Assembly (NCBI GenBank): GCA_963754125.1
Contig: CAVWEX010000001.1
Span: 62,001 to 126,000 of the forward strand
Source: RPQJ01 sp963754125
GTDB lineage: Bacteria; Pseudomonadota; Gammaproteobacteria; Steroidobacterales; Steroidobacteraceae
Direction of reading: 5' to 3'
Length of the DNA: 64,000 nt
In this document: positions 1 through 8,604 of the stretch, in pieces
Numbering within the stretch: position 1 is the first letter of the stretch
How the letters are laid out: each line of letters starts with the position of its first letter
Position numbers and translations under genes: made by a program
The notes under the pieces: model-generated
What the model saw: the letters and a program-made list of their open reading frames with translations, nothing else
Databases searched by the model: none
What the model was told of the DNA's origin: nothing

Positions 1-279
1 GCCGCTCTCCGTCGAGAACGTGCCGTTCAGGGTGATGGTGTTCACCGCGGTCAGCTGCGTGCCGCTGGGAACGGCGCTCATGATGACGCGGGCCTTGAGG
101 TTGGGCGCCGCGATCGGACCCGGGTTGAAGGGGCCGGGCCCGACCGGCGTGAGGTTCGGCGTGAACGCGCCGGATGCCTCGTAGACCTGGTCGAACACGA
201 CATCAAAAATAAGCACGCTCTGGGCATTCGACGCGGCCGCACTCAGGCCGAGCGCGAGCCCAAACAGAAACTTCCTCAT
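1..279 (-). CDS. Secreted protein of unknown function (3' part outside window)
   Basis: The reading frame is open from the ATG at 279 to the window edge (93 codons) and is not closed. It begins with a typical signal peptide: MRK, a hydrophobic stretch rich in Leu/Ala/Gly, and a likely cleavage site after SNAQ near residue 20. The mature part is rich in Pro, Gly, Thr and Val and looks like a beta-rich extracellular domain (a run of PGPFNPGPIAAPN). A GGAGG ribosome site lies about 7 bases before the ATG. I do not recognise the family. Many secreted proteins of this kind end in a sorting signal such as PEP-CTERM, but the C terminus is not in view. Being a gene is fairly sure; function is unknown. 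Confidence 0.6.
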   Translation of the reverse strand, partial: MRKFLFGLALGLSAAASNAQSVLIFDVVFDQVYEASGAFTPNLTPVGPGPFNPGPIAAPNLKARVIMSAVPSGTQLTAVNTITLNGTFSTESG

Positions 280-646
280 GGCAGAGACCTCCGGAATTTG
301 AGATGGGTTGCTTTGTGTCGTCTAGTTATGCAATTCCCCGGCGGTCAGTTCTCAGTGCTCCCCCAGGCTGTTTCTATCCTCAGCGTGAGAGCGGACTCGT
401 GGTTCGAAAGCCGGGCTAGCGGCCCGGCACGGCACGGCAGGTCAAAATATACTCCGATCCGGGCGGCGGGCCAGCCTCGGCAGCGTCTGATTTCGCCCGT
501 TATGTCCAATTTCCCGGGTCGATTGGCGACGTTCGCGCCGGGCGATCCCTGGCGGCTTGCTGGCCGTCGCGCTGCAGGCTTGAGACCGGACCGACTTGTA
601 ATTACCATCCATAAAGGATTAATAGTTCGAAGATTGCGGATGGATC
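280..646. other. Gene-free divergent intergenic region
   Basis: This 367-base stretch separates the leftward secreted-protein gene from the rightward gene at 647. The open frames across it have no family resemblance and unconvincing composition. The only clear structure is an A+T-rich patch from about 595 to 635 just upstream of the GTG at 647, unusual against the very GC-rich surroundings and consistent with a promoter. Confidence 0.5.
596..624 (+). promoter_or_regulatory. Possible sigma-70-like promoter for the gene at 647
   Basis: TTGTAA (596-601) resembles a -35 box, and an A+T-rich ATTAAT/TTAATA sequence at 618-624 lies 16-17 bases downstream where a -10 box would be. The match is partial and rests only on position and base composition. 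Confidence 0.3.
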
Positions 647-1519
647 GTGGTCACCCCCACCGACAGCGCTGAAGCCCTGAACGAGAAGCGGCGGCGTGCC
701 GTCGAGCTGCGCCTGGCCGGCGCCTCTCTGGCTGCAATCCGGGGTGCCACGGGCCTCAGCGCCCCGACCGTCATTGCGGCCTACAAGGCTTTCGTCGCGG
801 GCGGCTGGCCGGCCGTTCCCGTGCAGGCCCTGGGCAGGCGGGTTGGCCAGGGGCGCCGCCTTCTGGACGCGCAGGAGCGGGAACTGCACCGGGCAATCTT
901 CACGTCGGCTCCCGAGGCTCACGGACTGCCCCATGCCCTCTGGTCCGTGGCCGCGGTGCAGGCACTGCTCCGGTCCCGCTGGAACGTGTCCCTCGCCGAG
1001 ACTTCGGTGCTCCGCTACCTGACTGGCTGGGGGATGGACCTCCGGCCTTTGCGGGACGTCACCCCGGCGAGCGGCGCCGAGAAGCGCTGGTTCAGTGCCG
1101 AGCTTCCCCGCCAGCTGAGGCGGGCCCGGTCCCGGCGGGCGAAAATCTACTGGGCGGGGGAACTCAGCGTTGGCGCGCCCGCGGTGCGTATCCTGTGCGG
1201 CACGAACCTCCGGGGCCGGCCCTGCTGGCTCGTGCTCCCGGCCCCGAACCAGGTGGACGGTTACCGCGACTTCCTGGAGCGGCTCGTGAAGGAAGCGGCG
1301 GGCCCGGTCTGCGTCCTGCTCCACGGGGTCGATGCGTCCCACAGTCCCGATCTTGCCGCCTGGATCGGGACCCGGAGCGACCGCCTGGCAGTGGTCCCGT
1401 GCCCCATCAGCCTGACCCGCGCCCTCCAGCACGCTGCGGCGCTATCGCCCGACAGGCCGCGCGCTTCCGGTCCGCCAAGACCCTCGCGGGCTCAACCCGT
1501 TGCCGTCAGAGATTCCTCC
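647..1519 (+). CDS. Degenerate IS630-transposase-like DNA-binding protein, open into cysD
   Basis: About 291 codons from GTG 647. Residues ~10-60 form a helix-turn-helix of the IS630/winged-helix type (LAGASLAAIRGATGLSAPTV), followed by a second winged-helix segment (HGLPHALWSVAAVQALL) and a DDE-like half. The position where IS630 enzymes have their first catalytic Asp (usually in a FxDE context) reads YWAGELSV here, and the final Asn-Pro-x-Glu region is missing. This suggests a domesticated DNA-binding protein, not an active transposase. No inverted repeats flank it. There is no stop codon before the cysD start at 1520, which is in the same frame, so the product could be fused to CysD, or a stop was lost through a base error. 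Its position at the head of the sulfate-activation genes suggests a regulator of them; that is inference. Confidence 0.6.
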
Positions 1520-2420
1520 ATGCCGCTAACCCACCTGCAGCGCCTCGAGGCCGAGGCGATCCACATCATGCGCGAGGTCGTTGCCGAGGCCGAGAAGCCG
1601 GTGATGCTGTACTCGATCGGCAAGGACAGCGCCTGCATGCTCCGGCTTGCGCAGAAGGCGTTCTTCCCGGCGCCGCCACCATTCCCGCTGCTGCACGTGG
1701 ACACGACCTGGAAGTTCCGGGAGATGTACGAGCTCCGCGACCGCGTCGCGCGGGACACGGGGATGGAACTCATCGTCCACCGGAACCCGGAGGCCCTGGA
1801 GCAGGGGATCAACCCCTTCGACCACGGCTCGCAGATCCACACGGACATGTGGAAGACCCAGGGCCTCAAGCAGGCGCTGGAGAAATTCGGCTTCGACGCC
1901 GCCTTCGGCGGCGCCCGGCGCGACGAGGAGAAATCCCGCGCCAAGGAGCGGATCTTCTCGTTCCGCAATGCCCAGCATCGCTGGGACCCCAAGGCCCAGC
2001 GCCCGGAGCTCTGGCGCCTCTACAACTCGCGCAAGCGGCAGGGCGAGACGATCCGGGTGTTCCCGCTGTCGAACTGGACCGAGCTCGACGTGTGGCAATA
2101 CATCCACCTCGAGAAGATTCCCGTCGTGCCCCTGTACTTCGCGCAGGAGCGGCCGGTCGTGGAGCGCGACGGCACGTGGATCATGGTCGACGACGAGCGG
2201 ATGCCGCTGAAGCCCGGCGAAGTGCCGGTGATGCGCAGGATCCGCTTCCGCACGCTGGGCTGCTACCCGCTGTCGGGCGGCATCGAGTCGGCCGCGGATT
2301 CCGTGCCGGAGATCATCCGGGAAATGCTGCTGGCGCCGGACCTCCGAGCGCCAGGGACGGCTGATCGACCACGACCAGTCGGCGTCGATGGAAAAGAAGA
2401 AGCAGGAGGGGTACTTCTGA
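1520..2420 (+). CDS. cysD: Sulfate adenylyltransferase subunit 2 (CysD), one frameshift near the end
   Basis: Small catalytic subunit of ATP sulfurylase, making adenosine 5'-phosphosulfate from sulfate and ATP together with the GTPase CysN. It begins MPLTHLQRLEAEAIHIMREV and carries the PP-loop SIGKDSACMLRLA, then the family blocks FGGARRDEEKSRAKER and FPLSNWTELDVWQYI. The usual C-terminal block ending MEKKKQEGYF is present but one frame off: an extra C at about 2335 (GCGCCGG where GCGCGG is expected) shifts the frame. Length 901 (3n+1) agrees with one inserted base. The stop TGA overlaps the cysN ATG by one base, so the two are translationally coupled. The reading frame upstream is open back to 647. 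Confidence 0.9.
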
Positions 2421-4325
2421 TGGCCCTGCACAACGCCCTCATGACCGCCGACATCGAGCGCTACCTCCGGCAGCACGAGACCAAGAGCCTGCTGCGCTTC
2501 ATCACCTGCGGCAGCGTGGACGACGGCAAGAGCACCCTGATCGGGCGCCTGCTCTACGAGTCGAAGATGCTGTTCGAGGACCAGCTCGCCGCGGTCGAGG
2601 CGGATTCGGCGAAGTGGGGCACCCAGGGCCGCGACATCGACTTCGCCCTGCTGGTGGACGGGCTCTCGGCCGAGCGCGAGCAGGGCATCACGATCGACGT
2701 GGCCTATCGTTACTTCTCGACGGACCGGCGGAAGTTCATCGTCGCCGACACGCCCGGCCACGAGCAGTACACCCGCAACATGGTCACCGGGGCATCGACG
2801 GCCGACCTGGCCGTGGTCCTGGTGGATGCGCGACGCGGCATCCTCACCGCAGACGCGGCGCCACAGCTTCCTGGTGTCGCTGCTCGGCATCCGCAAGGTG
2901 GTGCTCGCGGTCAACAAGATGGACCTGGTGGGCTACGCGGACGACGTGTATGGCCGGATCGTCGACGACTACCGGGAGTTCGCCCGGCACCTCCACCTGG
3001 ACGAGGTGACCGCCATTCCCCTGTCCGCGCTCCGGGGCGACAACATGCTCGAGCCGAGCGAACGCACGCCCTGGTATCACGGCCCGACGCTGCTCGGCTA
3101 CCTGGAGACCGTGGATACCGGCAGGCAGCAGCAGGCTGCGGAACCCTTCCGCCTGCCCGTGCAGTGGGTGAACCGCCCCAACCTGGATTTCCGCGGTTTC
3201 GCCGGCACCGTGGCCAGTGGCACCGTGCAACCGGGCGATCGGGTCCGCGTGCAGCCCTCCGGCCGGGAAAGCCGCGTCGCGCGGATCGTCACCGCCGATG
3301 GCGACCTGCCGCTGGCGGTCGCCGGCCAGTCGGTCACGCTGACCCTGGACGACGAAATAGACATTTCCCGCGGCAACGTCATCTCCCGGTCCGATGCGCC
3401 GGCCGAGGTCGCCGACCAGTTCGAGGCGACCCTGGTGTGGATGGCCGAGGAGCCGATGTTCCCGGGCCGCGCCTACCTCCTGAAGATCGGCACCGAGACC
3501 GTCACGGCCACGATCACCCAGCCCAAGTACAAGCTGAACGTGAACACGCTGGAGCACCTGGCGGCCCGGAAGCTCGATCTCAACGAGATCGGCGTGTGCA
3601 ACATCGCCCTCGACCGCGTGATTGCCTTCGACTCCTACGAGGCCAACCGGGAGACCGGGGGCTTCATCCTGATCGACCGGCTGACCAACCACACCATCGG
3701 CGCCGGCATGCTCCATTTTGCGCTCCGCCGGGCCCACAACATCCACCTCCAGCACCTGGACGTGGACAAGGCGGCGCGCGCCACGCTGAAGGGGCAGACG
3801 CCCTGCGTCCTGTGGTTCACCGGCCTGTCGGGCGCCGGCAAGTCGACGATCGCCAACCTGGTCGAGAAGCAGCTGCTGGCGATGGGCCGGCACACCTACC
3901 TCCTGGACGGCGACAACGTGCGCCACGGCCTGAACAAGGACCTCGGCTTCTCCGAGACCGACCGGGTGGAGAACGTCCGGCGCGTGGGCGAGGTTGCGCG
4001 CCTGATGGTCGACGCGGGCCTGATCGTGCTGACAGCGTTCATCTCGCCGTTCCGCGCGGAGCGCGCGCTGGCCAGGAGCCTGCTGGCCGAGGGTGAGTTC
4101 CTCGAGATCCACGTGGACACGCCGCTGGACGTGGCCGAGAGCCGCGACGTGAAGGGCCTCTACCGCAAGGCGCGCCGTGGTGAGCTCCGGAACTTCACCG
4201 GCATCGACTCGCCCTACGAGGTGCCGGAGGACCCCGCACTGCGGGTCAATACCGCGAACTGCAGTGCCGAGGAGGCGGCCGGTCTGGTGCTCGCACTCCT
4301 CAGGGAGAGGGGCCTGATCAGCTGA
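2420..4325 (+). CDS. cysN: CysN-CysC fusion: sulfate adenylyltransferase GTPase subunit plus APS kinase, one frameshift
   Basis: About 635 residues. The N-terminal part is the elongation-factor-like GTPase that drives ATP sulfurylase: GSVDDGKSTLIGRLLYESK (P-loop), EREQGITIDVAYRYF (switch I), DTPGHEQYTRNM (G3) and NKMDLVGY (G4). The C-terminal ~185 residues are APS kinase, which phosphorylates APS to PAPS: P-loop GLSGAGKSTIANL, DGDNVRHGLN, and FISPFRAER. The fusion couples both activation steps. At about 2851 one surplus G (ACCGCAGACG for ACCCAGACG) breaks the frame inside the GTPase domain between LVDARRGILT and TRRHSFLVSLLG; length 1906 is 3n+1. Residues on either side are fully conserved, so I read this as an intact gene with a base error. 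Confidence 0.92.
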
Positions 4326-4370
4326 GCCGGCGCCGCCGCGCCGCCGGTGCGGCAAATTGGCGCGTAAGGG

Positions 4371-4388
4371 ATAGTCCAGATGGACTTT
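4371..4388. promoter_or_regulatory. Operator-like dyad 1 upstream of padR
   Basis: ATAGTCC-AGAT-GGACTTT: 7-base arms around 4 bases, with one mismatching pair at the outer end. It has the same core (AGTCC-N4-GGACT) as the perfect dyad exactly 35 bases downstream. This paired arrangement before a PadR gene suggests an autoregulatory operator. Confidence 0.55.
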
Positions 4389-4405
4389 GGAGGCCGGGGG
4401 TGGCT

Positions 4406-4423
4406 ATAGTCCGTGCGGACTAT
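4406..4423. promoter_or_regulatory. Operator-like dyad 2 overlapping the padR start
   Basis: ATAGTCC-GTGC-GGACTAT is a perfect 7-base inverted repeat with a 4-base centre. Its right arm runs into the ATG at 4422. A protein bound here would cover the translation start or the promoter immediately ahead of it. It is the second copy of the dyad found at 4371. Confidence 0.6.
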
Positions 4424-5067
4424 GAACCCCCGGAAGCCAGCTGACGCGCGCACCCTGATGGTGCTTGGCCTGTTGCAGGACGGCCCGAAGCACGGCTACG
4501 AGCTGCACCGGATCCTGGTGGCGCACGGCACGCTGTACGCCGAATTCAAGAAGCCCACCCTCTATCACCTGCTGCACCGGCTTACCGTCCAGGGCGCGGT
4601 GAAAGTCCATTCCGAGGCCGGTACCCGGGGCCGGCGCGGGGAGCGCCTGGTCTTCGCCATCACGCCGGCCGGCCGCGACCAGTTCCAGGAACTGCTGCGG
4701 AGTGCGCTGAGCACCTACGACCGCGTCGAGACCACCTTCGAGATGGCTGCCGCCTATCTGCCGTGGATACCCGCGCGGGAAGCGCAGTCGCTCCTGACCA
4801 GGCGCCGCCGCGCCATCGAAGCCCTCCACGCCGACGTGGCGCAATGATATCGATCACCTGACCGCGCAGCCGGCCAGCAAGATCCTGGCTGCCCGCTCGC
4901 TGGCGACCGATCACGCCCTCAGCCTCCTCGAGGCGGAGCTGGCCTGGCTGGATCGCGCCATGCGCCATCTTGCCACCCCAGCGGGCCGCACGACGCTGCT
5001 TCAACGCCCCGGACCTGCCCGGCATCGGGCGACCGTCAACCCGACTACGTCCTTAACCAGGAGTTAA
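4422..5067 (+). CDS. PadR-family transcriptional regulator, one frameshift
   Basis: Begins MNPRKPADARTLMVLGLLQ, then the PadR winged helix (DGPKHGYELHRIL, KPTLYHLLHRL, ERLVFAITPAGR), about 140 residues in the first frame. The expected C-terminal dimerisation helix (DHLTAQPASKILAARSL and EAELAWLDRAMRHL) follows at once in the next frame, ending at TAA 5065-5067. Length 646 is 3n+1, so one base is inserted near 4845. I chose ATG 4422; a GTG at 4413 would add MRT but lies inside dyad 2. The gene heads a set of five genes encoding a secreted protein and an ABC exporter, the usual target type of PadR repressors. Effector unknown. Confidence 0.82.
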
Positions 5068-5072
5068 CCACC

Positions 5073-5566
5073 ATGAACAGACGACAGCTGTCCTTCACCG
5101 CCGCACCAGCGCTTGCGCTGCTCCTGTTTTCACGGGGCTTGCGCCGGCCGTTGCGGCCGACACGCCAAGCTTCGCCGGTACCTGGGTCCTCAACACGAAG
5201 AAGGGCGAGAACCTCGGGATGATGTCGGCGGTCAAGGAGACCACGAAGATCACCCAGACCCCCCAGCAGCTGAAGATCGAGTCCTCGGCAGGGTTCATGG
5301 GCACGACCAGCGAGCGCACGGTCACCTACGACCTGACTGGCAAGACCGTCAACAACGAGGGTCCGATGGGCAGCCGCGGCGACACCGTGGCGAAGTGGGA
5401 TGGCAAGAAGCTCGCCGTCACGTGGACCGAGCCCAGCGCGATCCCCGGCAGCAAGATCCAGAAGGTCGAGACCCGAGAGCTCTCCGCCGACGGCAACACG
5501 ATGAGCGTCACGACGACCCGCGGAACCAAGCCCCCCATGGTCATGGTCTACGAGAAGCAGAAGTGA
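5073..5566 (+). CDS. Small secreted lipocalin-like protein, one frameshift in signal peptide
   Basis: ATG 5073 follows AGGAG (5059-5063) with a 9-base gap. The frame encodes a signal peptide (MNRRQLSF, then Ala/Leu-rich). Near 5131, in a TTTT run, one base seems missing, and the mature protein continues one frame over as TPSFAGTWVLNTKKGEN and so on to TGA 5564-5566. Mature part about 135 residues, rich in Thr/Lys/Val and predicted beta: TW, TSERTVTYDLTG, KKLAVTWTE, RELSADGNTMSV. This looks like the lipocalin-like domains measuring lipid or drug binding in periplasmic proteins, but I cannot name the family. Its stop overlaps the GTG of the next gene (GTGA), tying it to the exporter operon. A role in handling the exported substrate is inference. 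Confidence 0.65.
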
Positions 5567-6660
5567 AGCCAGCTGTCGTCATTGCGGCCGGCGTTGCGGC
5601 CCTGCTGCTCGCCGCGGGCGCGTGGTGGGGCTGGACCCGCATGGCCGCGGACGACGGCGCCGTGGCGGAGCGCAGCTTCGTGACACCCGAGAAGCGGAAG
5701 GTGGGCGCCACCGTACTCGCCACCGGCATCCTCCGGACGCGGGTCGGCGGCGAAGTGCGGGTGGGCGCCCAGCTCTCGGGGATAGTCGAGAAGCTGAACG
5801 TGGTAGTGGGCTCCAAGATCCGCAAGGGCGATGTCATCGCCACCATCGACGCCCGGCCGCTGGAGGCCCGCCTGGCCCAGGCCCGCGCGCAGATCGCCGT
5901 CAACGAGCAGGAACTGAAGCGGGCGGAAGTGGAACTGGCCCGCAGCGAGCGGCTCGACCAGCAGCGTCTCGTGGCCCGGTCCGACGTGGAGGACAAGGCG
6001 CTGGCCGTCAGTGAGGCCCGCGCCCGCCTGGAGAAGGCCCGGCGGGATGCCGCCGTGGTCGAGACCGACATGAACTACGCCGTGATCCGCTCGCCGATCA
6101 CCGGGACGGTGGCCTCGGTCACGACCCAGGAGGGCGAGACCATCGCGGCCAGCTTCAGCACGCCGACCTTCGCCACCATCATCGAGGACGGTGCGCTGGA
6201 ACTCATCGCCCTGGTGGACGAGACCGACATCGGCAACGTCGCGCTGGGTAACCCCGTGTCGTTCACCGTCGAGTCGTTTCCCGCCCTGGAGTTCGCGGGG
6301 CGCGTGGAGCGAATAGCGCCAAAGGGCACCATCATCTCCGGCGTCGTCAACTTCGAGGTGATCATCAGCATCGACTCACCCGCCGAGCAGCTCAAGGCGC
6401 AGCTCAAGCCCGACATGACGACGAACGTGTCCATCCGCACCGCAGAACGGGAGGCGCTCGTGCTACCCAGCGCGGTCATCCAGAAGGACGATTCGGGCCG
6501 TTACGTGTGGGTCGACAGGAATGGCGAACTGCAGCGCCGGACCGTGACGGTGGGCGCCCGGGACACGGGCTTCACCGAGATCCGTGAGGGCGTGGTCGCC
6601 GGCGACCGCGTGCTCCTCCGTCCGCTGCCGGCAACCGCCGTCGCCCAGGAGGCCTCATGA
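5563..6660 (+). CDS. MacA-like periplasmic adaptor (membrane fusion protein)
   Basis: 365 residues from GTG 5563. One N-terminal membrane anchor (VVIAAGVAALLLAAGAWW), then the biotinyl-lipoyl half motif GAQLSGIVEKLNVVVGSKI, a coiled-coil hairpin (~residues 105-165, rich in Arg/Glu/Ala), the second lipoyl half (YAVIRSPITGTVASVTTQEG) and a beta-barrel domain. This is the standard layout of MacA-type adaptors that connect an inner-membrane MacB ABC transporter to an outer-membrane channel. Its stop overlaps the start of the ATPase gene (ATGA). No TolC-like gene is nearby, so a channel encoded elsewhere would be used. Confidence 0.88.
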   Translation: MKPAVVIAAGVAALLLAAGAWWGWTRMAADDGAVAERSFVTPEKRKVGATVLATGILRTRVGGEVRVGAQLSGIVEKLNVVVGSKIRKGDVIATIDARPLEARLAQARAQIAVNEQELKRAEVELARSERLDQQRLVARSDVEDKALAVSEARARLEKARRDAAVVETDMNYAVIRSPITGTVASVTTQEGETIAASFSTPTFATIIEDGALELIALVDETDIGNVALGNPVSFTVESFPALEFAGRVERIAPKGTIISGVVNFEVIISIDSPAEQLKAQLKPDMTTNVSIRTAEREALVLPSAVIQKDDSGRYVWVDRNGELQRRTVTVGARDTGFTEIREGVVAGDRVLLRPLPATAVAQEAS

Positions 6661-7382
6661 TCGAGCTCGAACACGTGGTGAAGACCTACCAGCGGGACGA
6701 CGGCACGCCCGTGCCCGCACTCCGGGACATCACCTGCCGCATCGACGCTGGCGAATTCGTCACCGTCCGCGGCTCCTCCGGGTCCGGGAAGTCGTCCCTG
6801 CTCAATATCCTCGGCTGCCTCGACACGCCTACCAGTGGCGTCTACCGGCTGGCCGGCGAGGATGTATCCCGGTACACCGACCAGGAGCGTTCGGCGGTGC
6901 GCGCGCGGCGGATCGGCTTCGTCTTCCAGGCCTTCAATCTCCTGCCCCGCACGACGGCGGTGGAGAACGTGGAGGTGCCGGCCCTCTACAGCGGCGGCGA
7001 CGTGGACCGGGGCAAGGCCCTGGCCCTCCTGAAGCGGGTGGGCCTGGCGGAGCGGTCCGGACACTTCGTCACGGAGATGTCCGGTGGCGAGCAGCAGCGC
7101 GTGGCCATCGCCCGGGCGCTGATGAACAGCCCGCCGCTGCTCCTGGCCGACGAGCCCACCGGCAACCTGGATTCCGCCGTCGGCGATTCCATCATGGAGC
7201 TGCTGACCGACCTGAACCGGGACGGCCTCACGATCGTCCTGGTGACCCACGACGAGCGGGTCGCGTCCTACGCCGCGCGGGAACTGCTGATACGGGACGG
7301 CGTGCTGGCCTCCGACCGGAAGCAGGGGCCGCGGCCCGGTTCGGCGCCCGCTGCCCGGGGAGTCGAACATGTCGTGGGCTAG
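6657..7382 (+). CDS. MacB/LolD-type ABC transporter ATP-binding protein
   Basis: 241 residues. Walker A GSSGSGKSSLLNILG, Q-loop VFQAFNLLPR, signature MSGGEQQRVAIARALM, Walker B LLLADEPTGNLD and the H-loop THDER are all present. The motif spacing is that of the MacB/LolD/FtsE group. It lacks the membrane part of MacB, which is supplied by the two following permease genes. It overlaps macA by 4 bases and the first permease by 14 bases, indicating tight translational coupling. Confidence 0.92.
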   Translation: MIELEHVVKTYQRDDGTPVPALRDITCRIDAGEFVTVRGSSGSGKSSLLNILGCLDTPTSGVYRLAGEDVSRYTDQERSAVRARRIGFVFQAFNLLPRTTAVENVEVPALYSGGDVDRGKALALLKRVGLAERSGHFVTEMSGGEQQRVAIARALMNSPPLLLADEPTGNLDSAVGDSIMELLTDLNRDGLTIVLVTHDERVASYAARELLIRDGVLASDRKQGPRPGSAPAARGVEHVVG

Positions 7383-8592
7383 GACGCTGGCGCTGGCACT
7401 GCGCACCCTGCGGCGGAATCCGCTCCGGAGCCTGTTCATGCTGCTGGGCGTGGCCGTGGGGATCGCCTCGCTGGTGGCCATGGCGTCGGTGGGCGAGGCC
7501 ACCCGCCAGGAGACCATGCGCCAGTTCAAGCGCATGGTGGGCACCTTCGACCGGATCAGCGTGCAGCCGGGCTCGGCGCGCACCCGGGGCATGCCGTCCC
7601 TGACGTCCGTCGAGCCGACCCTGCGCTTCGAGGATGCGGATGCCATTGCCGCGGAGATCCCCAATGTCCGGCGAGTCTCGCGGGAGCAGAGCGCGTTCGA
7701 CATCGACGTGCAGGCCCGGGACAAGACGGCCACCACCTCCATCTGGGGCATCTCGGCAGAATGGATGGAGATCCGCGGCGACGACGTCACCGTCGGCCGC
7801 GGGATCAGCCCCGAGGACGTGGAGACCCTGGCCCGCGTTACCGTGATCGGCGAGGACCTGCGCAAGGAACTCTTTCCCGACGAGGATCCCATCGGCAAGA
7901 CCATCCGCATCGCCGAGGTGCCGTTCACGGTGCAGGGCGTGCTGATACCCCGGGGCGCCGGCCCCGGCGGTTCGAGCCTGGACAACCTGCTGCTCATCCC
8001 CGTCAGCACCGCCTCGAAGCGGCTCTTCAACCGGGACTACCTGACGACGATCACCGTGCAGCTCGAGGACCCTGACCAGTACGAGCCTGCCGTCGCCGCC
8101 ATCACCGCGCTGCTGCGCGAGCGCCACGGCATCGTGCCCCCCGTGGAGGACGACTTCACGGTCAGCAACCCGCGGGCCGCGATGGAGCAGGTGCAGGAGG
8201 TCGATACGACCCTGTCCTCCGTCCTGGTCGGGATCGCGGTGATCGCGACGCTGATCGGCGGCGTGGTGATCATGAGCCTGATGCTGATCGCGGTCTCGGA
8301 GCGGCGGCGGGAGATCGGGGTGCGCCGCGCCGTTGGCGCCACCCGGGGTGACGTGCTCCGGCAATTCCTGGTGGAGGCGGCGCTGATCTCCGCGCTCGGC
8401 GGCATCGTCGGCGTCCTGCTCGGCGTGGCCGGCGCCACGGTGGCGGCCTGGCAGCAGCAGCTGGCCCCCGCGTTCCTGTGGGGTGCCATGGCCGGGGCCG
8501 TCGGCCTCGCCACGCTCATCGGACTCGTCTTCGGCCTGCAGCCCGCCTGGCGGGCTGCCAACGTGGATCCCATCCAGGCACTGCGGTCGTGA
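7369..8592 (+). CDS. MacB-type ABC permease, first of two
   Basis: 407 residues. Layout of the FtsX/MacB family: N-terminal span after LRTLRRNPLRSLFMLLGVAVG, a large periplasmic domain (~residues 45-270), then three C-terminal spans beginning near LVGIAVIATLIGGVVIMSL. The coupling motif SERRREIGVRRAVGATRGDVLRQF and the terminal AWRAANVDPIQALRS are characteristic. The ATG at 7369 lies inside the end of the ATPase gene. Only one ATPase gene serves two different permease genes, so a heterodimeric membrane part is likely. Confidence 0.9.
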   Translation: MSWARTLALALRTLRRNPLRSLFMLLGVAVGIASLVAMASVGEATRQETMRQFKRMVGTFDRISVQPGSARTRGMPSLTSVEPTLRFEDADAIAAEIPNVRRVSREQSAFDIDVQARDKTATTSIWGISAEWMEIRGDDVTVGRGISPEDVETLARVTVIGEDLRKELFPDEDPIGKTIRIAEVPFTVQGVLIPRGAGPGGSSLDNLLLIPVSTASKRLFNRDYLTTITVQLEDPDQYEPAVAAITALLRERHGIVPPVEDDFTVSNPRAAMEQVQEVDTTLSSVLVGIAVIATLIGGVVIMSLMLIAVSERRREIGVRRAVGATRGDVLRQFLVEAALISALGGIVGVLLGVAGATVAAWQQQLAPAFLWGAMAGAVGLATLIGLVFGLQPAWRAANVDPIQALRS

Positions 8593-8604
8593 TGCGCGCC
8601 CGCA

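Noticed and set aside
298..672. Open frame of 124 codons in the first intergenic region
   Set aside because: Arg-rich, no ribosome site, overlaps the start of the better-supported gene at 647.
647..1519. Reading the IS630-like gene as an active insertion sequence
   Set aside because: No terminal inverted repeats or target duplications seen, catalytic Asp region replaced and C-terminal motif missing.
4327..4347. GC-rich hairpin (CCGGCG/CGCCGG) after cysN-cysC as a terminator
   Set aside because: Six-pair stem with no T run, in a stretch of repeated CCG; such hairpins are frequent by chance at this GC content.
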